Shown here: piece after piece, positions 12,001 through 20,500 of the stretch | Position numbering within the stretch: position 1 is the stretch's first letter | Layout: the number at the start of each line of letters is the position of its first letter | Assembly (NCBI GenBank): GCA_964017045.1 | Contig: OZ024809.1 | Coordinates: 3,150,512-3,214,511, forward strand | Origin: Omphiscola glabra | Lineage: Eukaryota > Mollusca > Gastropoda > Lymnaeidae | DNA: 64,000 bases | Reading direction: 5' to 3' | Translations under genes and position numbers: made by a program | Notes under the pieces: generated by a model | What the model saw: only the letters and a program-made list of their open reading frames with translations | Told to the model about the DNA's origin: nothing | Databases searched by the model: none

Positions 12001-15000
12001 TGTAGCAGCCCACTTCTCATGGGTGTAGCAGCCCACTTCTCATGGGTGTAGCAGCCCACTTCTCATGGGTGTAGCAGCCCACCTCTCATGGGTGTAGCAG
12101 CCCACTTCTCATGGGTGTAGCAGCCCACTTCTCATGGGTGTAGCAGCCCACTTCTCATGGGTGTAGCAGCCCACTTCTCATGGGTGTAGCAGCCCACTTC
12201 TCATGGGTGTAGCAGCCCACTTCTCATGGGTTACCAGCCCACTTCTCATGGGTGCACCAGCCCACTTCTCAAGGTGCACCATCCCACTTCTCATGGGTGT
12301 AGCAGCCCACTTCTCATGGGTGTAGCAGCCCACCTCTCATGGGTGTAGCAGCCCACTTCTCATGGGTGTAGCAGCCCACTTCTCATGGGTGTAGCAGCCC
12401 ACTTCTCATGGGTGTAGCAGCCCACTTCTCATGGGTGTAGCAGCCCACTTCTCATGGGTGTAGCAGCCCACTTCTCATGGGTTACCAGCCCACTTCTCAT
12501 GGGTGCACCAGCCCACTTCTCAAGGTGCACCATCCCACTTCTCATGGGTGTACCAGCCCACTTCTCATGGGTGCACCAGCCCACTTCTCAAGGTGCACCA
12601 TCCCACTTCTCATGGGTGTACCAGCCCACTTCTCATGGGTGCACCAGCCCACTTCTCATGGGTGCACCAGCCCACTTCTCATGGGTGAACCAGCCCACTT
12701 CTAATGGGTGTACTACCCCACTTCTCATGGGTGTACCAGCCCACTTCTCATGGGTGTACCAGCCCACTTCTCATGGGTGCACCAGCCCACTTTTCATGGG
12801 TGTACCAGCCCACTTTTCATGGGTGTACCAGCCCACTTCTCATGGGTGCACCAGCCCACTTCTCATGGGTGCAACAGCCCACTTTTCATGGGTGTACCAG
12901 CCCACTTATTCTCCTGAAACATTTCCAAAAAGTTTGTTTTAAAATGAGTTCATATAGTAGATATATATTAGGGCACCAAGTGCTTAAGTCAACTAAAGGT
13001 CTTACTGGGGAGCAGTTACCCTTCTTTGGATTCTGTTCATCCCATCAAATCTGGAGTTTCATTTAAGTTATTGATTTATTTTAGGGTGAAAAAGGGCTAT
13101 TCCTTCATTCTGAAACTTCTAACATGTTATATCTTCTCTCTATGTCTCTAAGTATGAAGAACATCAAAACGTCATCAAACTGAAGTCCTTGCATTGGATT
13201 TACAGAATAAATTATACAGCATACAACAAAATTATTAATTTTATCTTGTTATCACCTAATAAAAAATTATCAAATATTTTTTGAACTGACACATAAAACT
13301 AATTTTAAACCACTTAAGTACAATTTTAGAAAGGATCTTTTGGTTTTGATAGTACAATAGGCAACTGAAGAGCCTAATTTGTTATCGTAAACAAAAATTT
13401 TAGTGTTTTTTTTGTTGTTTTTTTTGCAACGGTCCCTCCCTGGTGCATTTTTATATCAACACCTATGCACAGGCTTATCTTCTCATAACTGGCCTTGGAA
13501 CTGTCAACATTGTTTTTAATCTTAAATAAGCGAACTTGGCTTATCAGGTCTGCACAACACAGTTCACGGTACAACCAAAAATCACCAACAGCAAGAATAA
13601 GGATAGTCAAGTAGCCCAGAAGACAGCTGTATGTTAAAGCCTGAATAGACACAAGACAAGCTTTCATATGTAAAACTGGAAGTATACCATCTTTCATATG
13701 TAAAACTGGAAGTATACCATCTTTCATTAGTCAAACTGGAAGTATACCATCTTTCATTAGTCAAACTGGAAGTATACCATCTTTCATATGTAAAACTGGA
13801 AGTATACCATCTTTCATATGTAAAACTGGAAGTATACCATCTTTCATATGTAAAACTGGAAGTATACCATATTTCATATGTAAAACTGACAGTATACCAT
13901 CTTTCATATGTAAAACTGACAGTATACCATCTTTCATATGTAAAACTGACAGTATACCATCTTTCATTAGTCAAACTGGAAGTATACCATCTTTCATTAG
14001 TCAAACTGGAAGTATACCATCTTTCATATGTAAAACTGACAGTATACCATCTTTCATATGTAAAACTGACAGTATACCATCTTTCATATGTAAAACTGGA
14101 AGTATACCATCTTTCATATGTAAAACTGGAAGTATACCATCTTTCATTAGTCAAACTGGAAGTATACCATCTTTCATTAGTAAAACTGACAGTATACCAT
14201 CTTTCATATGTAAAACTGACAGTATACCATCTTTCATATGTAAAACTGGAAGTATACCATATTTCATATGTAAAACTGACAGTATACCATCTTTCATATG
14301 TAAAACTGACAGTATACCATCTTTCATATGTAAAACTGACAGTATACCATCTTTCATATGTAAAACTGACAGTATACCATCTTTCATATGTAAAACTGAC
14401 AGTATACCATCTTTCATATGTAAAACTGACAGTATACCATCTTTCATATGTAAAACTGGAAGTATACCATCTTTCATATGTAAAACTGGAAGTATACCAT
14501 CTTTCATATGTAAAACTGACAGTATACCATCTTTCATATGTAAAACTGACAGTATACCATCTTTCATATGTAAAACTGGAAGTATACCATCTTTCATATG
14601 TAAAACTGACAGTATACCATCTTTCATATGTAAAACTGGAAGTATACCATCTTTCATATGTAAAACTGACAGTATACCATCTTTCATATGTAAAACTGGA
14701 AGTATTGCATCTTTCATATGTAAAACTGGAAGTATACCATCTTTCATATGTAAAACTGGAAGTATACCATCTTTCATATGTAAAACTGACAGTATACCAT
14801 CTTTCATATGTAAAACTGACAGTATACCATCTTTCATATGTAAAACTGGAAGTATACCATCTTTCATATGTAAAACTGACAGTATACCATCTTTCATATG
14901 TAAAACTGACAGTATACCATCTTTCATATGTAAAACTGACAGTATACCATCTTTCATTAGTCAAACTGGAAGTATACCATCTTTCATATGTAAAACTGAC

Positions 15001-18000
15001 AGTATACCATCTTTCATATGTAAAACTGGAAGTATACCATCTTTCATATGTAAAACTGACAGTATACCATCTTTCATATGTAAAACTGGAAGTATTGCAT
15101 CTTTCATATGTAAAACTGGAAGTATTGCATCTTTCATATGTAAAACTGACAGTATACCATCTTTCATATGTAAAACTGGAAGTATACCATCTTTCATATG
15201 TAAAACTGACAGTATACCATCTTTCATATGTAAAACTGGAAGTATTGCATCTTTCATATGTAAAACTGGAAGTATTGCATCTTTCATATGTAAAACTGAC
15301 AGTATACCATCTTTCATATGTAAAACTGGAAGTATACCATCTTTCATATGTAAAACTGACAGTATACCATCTTTCATATGTAAAACTGACAGTATTGCAT
15401 CTTTCATATGTAAAACTGACAGTATACCACCATTGATATATCAATCTAAAAGTTTATCATCTTTGACATATCAAACTGAGAGTTAATAATCTTTGATATA
15501 TAAAACTGAGTTTACCATCTTTGATACATTGAACTCACAGTATATCTCTGATACATAAAATTGACTTCATGATCTTTGATACATCTAAATGACAGTTTAC
15601 AATCTTTGATACATCTAAATGACAGTTTACAATCTTTGATACATCTAAATGACAGTTTACAATCTTTGATACATCTAAATGACAGTTTACAATCTTTGAT
15701 ACATCTAAATGACAGTTTACAATCTTTGATACATCTAAATGACAGTTTACAATCTTTGATACATCTAAATGACAGTTTACAATCTTTGATACATCTAAAT
15801 GACAGTTTACAATCTTTGATACATCTAAATGACAGTTTATCCTCTACAAATGCAACACTGACAGTCTTCTAAGTTTGGTATCATCACATGGTTTTTAACC
15901 AACTTAAATAGTTTTTCTTAAATGAACTTTCCCCCCTTACCATCTTGTAACTATCCAATATATGAATGATTCCATTGTCCATAATCACAAATAAAAGCTT
16001 TCATTAAAAGACAAAGCTTTTATTAGAAGACTTTTCTCTGACATCCAGCCAGTGAGATAGATACCAACTTTCTAACAGCCAAACATCTTCCAATTATTTT
16101 AATTGACATCTTCACATGTCCATTTTGTAGAATGATTCAAAACGATAATTTGTTTTATGTTACGTTATCTCAGCCTTAAGATGCCTTCTATGTTAAACAT
16201 CTTTTGTTTTGTAGCCTGACTTGAGGAAATCTCCCTAACATAATATCATTGAGAGCCTTACCGGGGAGTTCTTGTGCTGTCGGCAAATGTAAAAGTTTGA
16301 TAAATACCTGCGGGAGGAAAGAAAAAAGAATGTCATAAAAACAGAACCACGGTTGCAATCGGTGATGGAAAGAGCGATGAAGGGTCAGATGATAAGAGAA
16401 GAATCCTTTTTTTAAAAATTACTGTGATGATGCTGAGGGATTAAGTGATTGGCTAGGCTGGCCACATTGAAAGTAAGTGATACAAACGGGTGATACAAAC
16501 GGGTGATACAAACGGGTGATACAAACGGGTGATACAAACGGGTGATACAAACGGGTGATACAAACGGGTGATACAAACGGGTGATACAAACGGGTGATAC
16601 AAACGGGTGATACAAACGGGTGATACAAACGGGTGATACAAACGGGTGATACAAACGGGTGATACAAACGGGTGATACAAACGGGTGATACAAACGGGTG
16701 ATACAAATGGGTGATACAAACGGGTGATACAAACGGGTGATACAAACGGGTGATACAAACGGGTGATATAAACGGGTGATACAAACGGGGTCAGCATTGC
16801 TCAGGAAACCTTTAGGCTTAAAGCAACACCTCTGATTTTTTGGGGGAATACTGTCTGCTATTTAATAAATAACAAACAAAAAGACAACTGTTATGAAGGA
16901 TGACGTGTTTTGAGACAGCTTTGCCAGCCTTCCACGTGCATGACCTCTTTCAAGTCGGTCTCGTGTTGGGGCGGCTAGAAAAATATCACTCTGTTGACAT
17001 TTTTGTTTACTATCGTCCGTTTCTATCGAACATGACAGAATGATCTCGAGAATGCGGGAAGCAGTAAGACTGCATATTCCATTTCCAGAATGATCATCTG
17101 AAACGGGGTATAAAAGGGATAAGAATAAATGACGAAAGAGAGATATTTCCTTTCATTGATTACGAGATGTGCTGTGGGTCATTATTCAATACTTTGTTGT
17201 GTGTAGAGATTTTTATTTCCTCGTACAATTTTGTGCTCATTGTATTTTTAATACAGTACCGTACCAGCAAATCTTTTAGTTTATAATTTTAATCATATTT
17301 CTTTTGCTGTTATTATTTAATTGAAGTTCACAAATTAAAAAGTTATTAATTGCAATTAGCTCTGGCCTTGATTGTCGTTTTATTTGTTATTATTTTTTTA
17401 TAAACTTTGGTATCGTTCTTTATTATGGACTGTTTTTAGAACGAGCCATAGACTAAAATTAAGAGATTAAATTCTCCATTTATAACGGTCCGTAATACAA
17501 CTTTAGGCTTAAAGCAACACCTCTGATTTGTTTGGGGGATACTGTCTGCTATTTGATAAATAACAAACAAAAAGACAAACCAAACCAATATCTAAGGGAT
17601 CCGATTTAAACTGCCAAATTTTTTATTTGGTGGGGTGTTGTATTGTCAGGTAGGAATAGTCATTCCCCCACCCCTTTAACCCCTATGCACACACTTAGCA
17701 TTAAAATAATCCATTTAAACTAACACTAGAACTTGCAAAGCCCCTCTTTAAGCCACAAATATAAAATGTGTAATTTTAGTTAAAAAACCCATTTATTGTA
17801 ACAATTAAAATAATTTGTGGGAAAAAACAGCTTAGAACAGAAAACAAAGCAAAAACTGAAATTTTTCACCAAGTAAAATAGGTCTCCCCTTTGTTATAAT
17901 TGCCTATCAAATTAATCATTAATAATTTATGGATGGTCGTGTTCCAGGTCTGTCTCCTCTTATGCATAGAATACTCAGTGATAAACTGTACAAGCTCAAT

Positions 18001-19725
18001 GATGAACATTTATTTGTTTTGTTCTACATATTGAACATAGTATGTTAAAGGTGAGTAAAAGTCCCCACAGCACCACATATAATGATGAGTTACTCATGCT
18101 AATGAGATAACATAAAAGTAATGAAGGACTGTGCTGACCCTTCTGACACATGATTAATATATCCATTCAAGGGATGCCAGAAACCAGTTTGGGAAGGGGG
18201 AACAAGGAAGTACTGATAACAATCTATTGCAACAGGCCATAATTGCAATGGGGTGAGGGGAGGGGGGGGGGCGCGGGTATTGTTAGGACTGGTTCTTCAG
18301 CTTGTAGGTCTGGTTCATATTTACAGATAAGATTAAATGTGCCACATGTGTCAATGTGTGGCAGGTGATGGGCCTGAAGATGAATTGATCAAACATGAAG
18401 GGAGACTGATACATGATTTCTTTAAAAAGTAACAGATATTTAAACGGAAAAGTGTGTTAAAGTCTGTTTGTGGTTTTTTTTTTGTAGACAGCAGACAAAT
18501 GGAGCGGAAACATTGAAATAAAATAGAAAGTTGACCTTTTTATTAAATCTTTATGTGGCCATATTGAGCAGTGGTAGCAGTGTTCAGTACACCAGCTATG
18601 GGGAAATGGTGAACAGCCTAACAAGATTCCCTGACTGTCAAATGTGCCCAAAGAAACAGTTACACAACATGACCAAAACAACGAATGTTGACACAAAATA
18701 GAAACTAAACAATAGATAAACAATGTTTACATCTTCAGTATCTAAATTACAAGCTGTACCGAACCCACACATGCATAAACCATGTTTGTGACTCATCTAT
18801 TTCTATAGTATATATCTTACTGCTCTTGTCAATATTAAAAATGTGGAACAAGTATTAAGATATGAGACTAAAGTTATGTATTGTACGTAAAACTATAGAG
18901 AGAGAGATATTTTATAGTATTTAAAATTGACCCTGTAGATGATGGAAGTGCTTGTTGCAGTGGTTTAAAAGATAGAACAAAAGTGCTTCTGCAGTGGTTT
19001 TCAAAGATAGAACTCAAGTGCTTCTGCAGTGGTTTAAAAGATAGAACTGAAGTGCTTCTGCAGCGGTTCAACATCCTAGATGGAAGTGCTTGATGCAATG
19101 GTCAAACAGCTACGGAATGGGTTGCCAGAGTAGTGTGGCAGCACAGTGCACAACTCCTAGTAGAGCAGTAGAGTGTGGCAGCACAGTGCACAGCTCCTAG
19201 TAGAGCAGTAGTGTGGCAGCACAGTGCACAGCTCCTAGTAGAGCAGTAGAGCAGGTGCTAGACAATCTACATGGTTAATAAAACAATGGAGCATTCAAAG
19301 TCCCTGAAAAATGAAATTCACATGAATCAAACCAGCAATGGCATCAGAAAGGCAGAGTGTTTAACCTTGGCAAAAGTCATGACAATCAACGTAACATCAC
19401 GCCAGGACATAGATACTATTCAGAAATAATGGAACAGAGGCAAAAAGATCAACGTAACATTATGCCAGGACATATACACTATATACACTATTCATATATA
19501 ATGGAACAGAGGCAAAAAGGTCAACGTAACATCATGCCAGGACATATACACTATTCAGAAATAATGGAACAGAGGTAAAAAGACGTTTGAAACATTTATG
19601 TTAATAAAAGTGGATGCAGAAGAATAATAAAGGCACTTACCGAAAAAGATCAACACCGTCACAGCACAGAAACAAAGCATTTTAGATTTTCTTTGTATCA
19701 TACGAATAGGTATGCGATAGGGCAT
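1..19725 (-). CDS. UXS1: UDP-glucuronic acid decarboxylase 1 (UDP-xylose synthase), 10 exons, 3' part missing
   Basis: This enzyme converts UDP-glucuronate to UDP-xylose with bound NAD, supplying xylose for proteoglycan linkers; in animals it is a type II Golgi membrane protein. Coding exons on the minus strand: 19725-19641, 16307-16262, 11537-11466, 7497-7440, 6479-6299, 4692-4588, 2732-2673, 2460-2339, 1099-980 and 93 to beyond 1. Every junction is GT-AG and keeps frame, giving 314 residues. A short basic N-terminus precedes a membrane anchor at about residues 16-33. A spacer with a predicted short coil follows (45-67), then the Rossmann motif GGAGFVG (90-96), the STSEVYGDP segment (196-204) and the catalytic Tyr226-x3-Lys230. 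Animal UXS1 is about 420 residues, so roughly 100 C-terminal residues lie outside. The first in-frame ATG of the first exon is taken as the start; the frame is open back to the splice acceptor at 19748, so an upstream start is possible. The introns are unusually loaded with minisatellites. Confidence 0.95.
94..979. other. UXS1 intron with one copy of a dispersed repeat
   Basis: Holds no other exon that I can see. About 200-680 matches 5065-5500 in the same orientation, with shared blocks such as ACGGCTAATT, CTATCGAG and CACTAATTGGG/CACCTAATTGGG, so it is one copy of an interspersed family without visible coding capacity. A shorter match to its beginning occurs near 37960. Poly-A and G-rich patches interrupt it. 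Confidence 0.55.
980..1099 (-). CDS. UXS1: UXS1 exon (residues 244-283)
   Basis: Exactly 40 codons, containing [20 protein letters not shown]. Acceptor CAG at 1100-1102, donor GTAAGGAC at 979-972. Confidence 0.97.
1340..2139 (+). mobile_element. piggyBac-like element remnant flanked by TTAA
   Basis: TTAA at 1336-1339 and 2140-2143 borders short inverted ends: CTCTTTGCATT on the left and the complement of AATGTAAAGAG on the right. These resemble piggyBac termini (TTAA then a C/T-rich CTTTGC motif). Near 1596 an ATG opens a short frame ([19 protein letters not shown]). In another frame 1650-1716 reads an acidic [10 protein letters not shown] stretch like piggyBac transposase N-termini. No catalytic domain is present, so this is an internally deleted copy. 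A near-duplicate of about 33 bases lies just outside each end. Confidence 0.5.
2339..2460 (-). CDS. UXS1: UXS1 exon (residues 203-243), catalytic Tyr/Lys
   Basis: Contains [20 protein letters not shown] with Tyr226 and Lys230 of the SDR YxxxK motif. Acceptor CAG at 2461-2463, donor GTTAATG at 2338-2332. Confidence 0.97.
2673..2732 (-). CDS. UXS1: UXS1 exon (residues 183-203)
   Basis: Encodes [19 protein letters not shown], the beta strand that carries the active-site Ser/Thr and Glu of the extended SDR fold. Acceptor CAG at 2733-2735, donor GTAAG at 2672-2668. Confidence 0.97.
2815..2832. repeat. AT dinucleotide microsatellite
   Basis: A short run of AT repeats in a UXS1 intron. Confidence 0.8.
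3064..3831. repeat. Composite minisatellite in a UXS1 intron
   Basis: Two modules alternate: one with CAGATGTCTTCATCTCTACC and ATGTCCTAGACAAATGG, and one with AAATGTCCTTAATTGAGCAC. The first module is present singly or in tandem before each second module, giving units of variable length. One-base differences (ACC/ACCC, GAC/GAA) mark copies. Short open frames on both strands are by-products. Confidence 0.9.
3997..4016. repeat. Poly-G tract
   Basis: Twenty G in a row. Other long G/C runs are at 8354-8366, 21814-21830 and 51108-51125. They may vary in length or be sequencing-limited. Confidence 0.85.
4164..4348. mobile_element. SPIN-like hAT MITE with 8-bp target duplication
   Basis: A 185-bp element with ends CAGTGGTTCTCAACC and GGTTGAGAACCACTG, flanked by the 8-bp direct repeat CTCTAGGG at 4156-4163 and 4349-4356, the target size of hAT transposons. 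The interior (CACAGGGGTC, GACCATCGGAAAACACAT, ATAATTTTGTGGTT, AAAGGGTCACGGCATTAG) follows the layout of the non-autonomous SPIN family known from tetrapods and some invertebrates. It lies in a UXS1 intron and has no coding capacity. Confidence 0.85.
4588..4692 (-). CDS. UXS1: UXS1 exon (residues 148-183)
   Basis: Encodes [19 protein letters not shown] and the following [14 protein letters not shown], nearly identical to animal UXS1. Acceptor CAG at 4693-4695, donor GTGAG at 4587-4583. Confidence 0.97.
4876..5033. mobile_element. Short MITE with CAGACCTGTTTAC ends
   Basis: A 158-bp element whose left end CAGACCTGTTTAC is exactly inverted at the right end (GTAAACAGGTCTG). The sub-terminal sequence contains ATTGAACGATTTT motifs. 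I see no clear target duplication. The same ends occur at 25035 and 26089. Confidence 0.6.
5065..5500. repeat. Second copy of the dispersed repeat seen at 200-680
   Basis: Direct-orientation relative of the 200-680 segment. It shares GGCTAATT, CACTTCCCA, CTATCGAGC, ATATTTTCTTTTGTTTT and AATTGGGA with similar spacing. The class is unknown and there is no coding frame. Confidence 0.55.
5726..5905. repeat. 23-bp minisatellite, about 8 copies
   Basis: Unit close to ACTTGTGGTGGACAGCTAGT plus ATT. Later copies degenerate. Located in a UXS1 intron. Confidence 0.9.
6299..6479 (-). CDS. UXS1: UXS1 exon (residues 88-148), NAD-binding Rossmann motif
   Basis: Carries [12 protein letters not shown] (GxxGxxG dinucleotide-binding loop) and [19 protein letters not shown], typical of UXS. 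Acceptor CAG at 6480-6482, donor GTAGAGAG at 6298-6291. Ends one base into the Val148 codon. Confidence 0.97.
6480..7439. other. UXS1 intron without recognised elements
   Basis: AT-rich intron sequence with several homopolymer runs. I see no repeat array, element end or additional exon. Confidence 0.5.
7440..7497 (-). CDS. UXS1: UXS1 exon (residues 68-87)
   Basis: Encodes [19 protein letters not shown], the conserved lead into the Rossmann fold. Acceptor CAG at 7498-7500, donor GTAAGTCC at 7439-7432. It joins phase 0 to the ITGGAGFVG exon. Confidence 0.95.
7888..8219. repeat. 22-bp minisatellite, about 15 diverged copies
   Basis: Unit close to GAGTACCACTATAACCCAAT plus AT, with decay strongest at the left end. 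Located in the largest-content UXS1 intron. Confidence 0.88.
8900..9057. mobile_element. SPIN-like hAT MITE, reverse orientation, one end truncated
   Basis: On the minus strand, 9057 inward reads CAGCAGTTCTCAACCTGTGG, then GGGTCGAACGACC, GACCATCGGAAAACACAT and ATAATTTTGTGGTTGGGGG. This matches the element at 4164-4348 and is closer to the SPIN layout in its GGGGTC block. The other terminus is lost near 8900. Confidence 0.8.
9621..10546. repeat. 17-bp minisatellite, about 54 copies
   Basis: Unit CCATGTCTCTCATGTGT or its variant with CTCCC. Because 17 is not a multiple of three and the unit has no stop in any plus frame, all three plus frames stay open (up to 321 codons, [21 protein letters not shown] repeats). 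This is a satellite, not a gene. It lies inside a UXS1 intron. Confidence 0.97.
10692..10868. repeat. 45-bp minisatellite, 4 copies
   Basis: Unit begins GATGCATCAGCCACTAACCC and ends CTACAACAAA. Copies are nearly identical. Confidence 0.93.
10905..11192. repeat. 28-bp minisatellite, about 10 copies
   Basis: Unit AACAGGCCACAGTTTTGTCA plus ACACAGTC. Shorter, decayed units occupy the right end. Confidence 0.93.
11272..11460. repeat. 26-bp minisatellite abutting a UXS1 splice donor
   Basis: About 7 copies of a unit close to GGTTAGAACTAGGGTACACT plus AATCTG. The last copy runs into the donor (minus-strand GTAAG at 11465-11461) of the exon at 11466-11537. Confidence 0.9.
11466..11537 (-). CDS. 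UXS1: UXS1 exon (residues 44-68), stem coil
   Basis: Encodes [20 protein letters not shown] plus EQK, a charged heptad-like stem matching the coil before the catalytic domain in animal UXS1. Acceptor CAG at 11538-11540, donor GTAAG at 11465-11461. A 26-bp tandem array ends at the donor side, so only a few unique intron bases follow this exon. Confidence 0.88.
11811..12910. repeat. 23-bp minisatellite, about 48 copies, with higher-order block
   Basis: Unit CTTCTCATGGGTGTAGCAGC plus CCA. The left part is nearly homogeneous (GTAGCAG); the right part is mostly GTACCAG or GCACCAG. A distinctive block with GGTTACCAG, GCACCAG and TCAAGGTGCACCATC occurs near 12231 and again near 12482, showing segmental duplication of about 250 bp inside the array. 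Frames of up to 162 codons are by-products. Confidence 0.96.
13661..15430. repeat. 30-bp minisatellite, 59 copies in perfect register
   Basis: Unit AGTATACCATCTTTCATATG plus TAAAACTGGA or TAAAACTGAC. Rarer variants have ATTAGTCA for ATATGTAA and TTGC for TACC. Every unit is exactly 30 bp, so the minus strand (the UXS1 sense strand) keeps a 620-codon frame of a ten-residue repeat ([10 protein letters not shown] / [10 protein letters not shown]), and other frames are open as well. It lies in the intron between UXS1 exons 11466-11537 and 16262-16307. I treat it as non-coding. Confidence 0.97.
15431..15570. repeat. Degenerate junction units between two 30-bp arrays
   Basis: About five diverged units with ATCTTTGATATAT cores link the array on the left to its relative on the right. 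Confidence 0.75.
15571..15840. repeat. Second, related 30-bp minisatellite, 9 copies
   Basis: Unit TCTTTGATACATCTAAATGA plus CAGTTTACAA. Nine almost identical copies. Alignment with the 13661-15430 unit in the same register shows roughly two thirds to three quarters identity, so both derive from one ancestral 30-mer. Confidence 0.92.
16262..16307 (-). CDS. UXS1: UXS1 exon (residues 29-44)
   Basis: A 46-bp exon encoding [14 protein letters not shown], the end of the membrane segment and the start of the luminal stem. The acceptor is CAG at 16308-16310 and the donor GTAAGG at 16261-16256. It is identified by exact phase fit with both neighbours; the stem is poorly conserved between species. 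Confidence 0.75.
16478..16792. repeat. 13-bp minisatellite, about 24 copies
   Basis: Unit GATACAAACGGGT with only a few single-base differences. Minus-strand frames of 106-121 codons ([13 protein letters not shown]) result from the repeat. Confidence 0.96.
16809..17577. repeat. Direct repeat of about 75 bp flanking about 615 bp
   Basis: 16809-16884 and 17501-17577 share TTTAGGCTTAAAGCAACACC, TACTGTCTGCTATTT and ATAACAAACAAAAAGACAA in the same orientation. The sequence between them has no recognised coding frame or element ends. Confidence 0.7.
17578..18939. other. UXS1 intron, unique AT-rich sequence
   Basis: I see no array, element end or exon here apart from a short G-rich patch near 18254-18275. 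Confidence 0.45.
18940..19110. repeat. Short minisatellite with a unit of about 34 bp, 5 copies
   Basis: Units share AAGTGCTTCTGCAGTGGTTT followed by AAAGATAGAAC. Confidence 0.8.
19128..19250. repeat. Minisatellite, 3 copies
   Basis: Three copies of GTGTGGCAGCACAGTGCACA plus CTCCTAGTAGAGCAGTA, differing by small indels. Confidence 0.88.
19370..19573. repeat. Minisatellite with a unit of about 66 bp, 3 copies
   Basis: Units contain CAACGTAACATCACGCCAGG and ATAATGGAACAGAGGCAAAA. The array ends about 70 bp from the UXS1 exon at 19641. Confidence 0.88.
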
Positions 19726-19747
19726 TCCTTTTAGGTCCACATCACAT
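19641..19747 (-). CDS. UXS1: UXS1 first visible coding exon: membrane anchor
   Basis: Acceptor AG at 19748-19749 and donor GTAAGTG at 19640-19634. ATG at 19725-19723 begins [15 protein letters not shown], followed by the hydrophobic stretch [13 protein letters not shown], a signal anchor. The 22 bases upstream of the ATG are in an open frame (CDVDLKG), so they are either 5' UTR or coding from an unseen upstream exon. Ends one base into codon 29. Confidence 0.85.
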
Positions 19748-20239
19748 CTGAAAAAACACACACACAAATATATCTTCATAAACTGTAAGACAAAAAGGTC
19801 ACATTAATCATGCCTGACTACAAATGTACATTTTTATCACGCATTCAATAGGAAATTGTTACAAATAAATGAAGCACCATGACAACTTGATATGAACGGC
19901 TATAAATGAATGGCTCAATTAAAAATGTATGTTGTGCAGGTTTATTTCACCCAACCCCCCTTTTTCCCCCCAAGGCTAACTTAAACACAGTTCAAAATAC
20001 AATTTTGTTAAAATAGGTCAGGATTTTCTATTCAGCAAACTGGTCAGCATGTACAGGGCCCATAATGTAGTCGGGAAACAGGACTTTGACTTATGGAGCC
20101 TCTGGAAATCATGTCTGCTTTCATACAAACAGTGTTGTTAACAGCCACAGTAGCCAGACCCATGACAATTCTGTTCCTGGCGTACAGCTGTATAGAAGGC
20201 CCTGCACCGGAATAGATTAAAGAACTGATTTCTAAACAT

Positions 20240-20500
20240 GTATCCTTAAAGAACCTTCAGAGTTCCCAGTGGGGATGGACAAAGAAATAAGTCATACGGA
20301 GTGCACTCTTTTAAAGCTATTGCGCCTAAATTATGGAACAGTTTGCCTCAATCTTTTAAGGAAATTGAAAATGATAAAAATCATTTAAGAAACATTTAAA
20401 GATTTTTTTCTTCTTTAAATAGATTTAAGAACATCAGAGCGAAGTGAGCATGCTAAAGTAGCATGGATACAAGCGCTATATAAATATTCAATCAATCAAC
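20240..20500 (+). mobile_element. LINE 3' end (CR1/L2-like), pseudogene fragment
   Basis: About 20287-20397 encodes SYGVHSFKAIAPKLWNSLPQ and SFKEIENDKNHLRN before a stop, the typical C-terminus of CR1/L2/Jockey-type reverse transcriptases. It is followed by the 3' UTR sequence AAGCGCTATATAAATATTC and an ATCAATCAA tail. A 5'-truncated, dead copy. Confidence 0.7.

Noticed and set aside
12454..13066. Overlapping frames with SPLLMG / PTSHGC repeats
   Set aside because: By-product of the 23-bp minisatellite.
13582..15444. 620-codon minus-strand open frame
   Set aside because: It is produced by the stop-free 30-bp tandem unit; other frames on both strands are also long and open, there is no start context or domain, and it lies in a UXS1 intron.
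16412..16797. Minus-strand [13 protein letters not shown] frames
   Set aside because: By-product of the 13-bp minisatellite.
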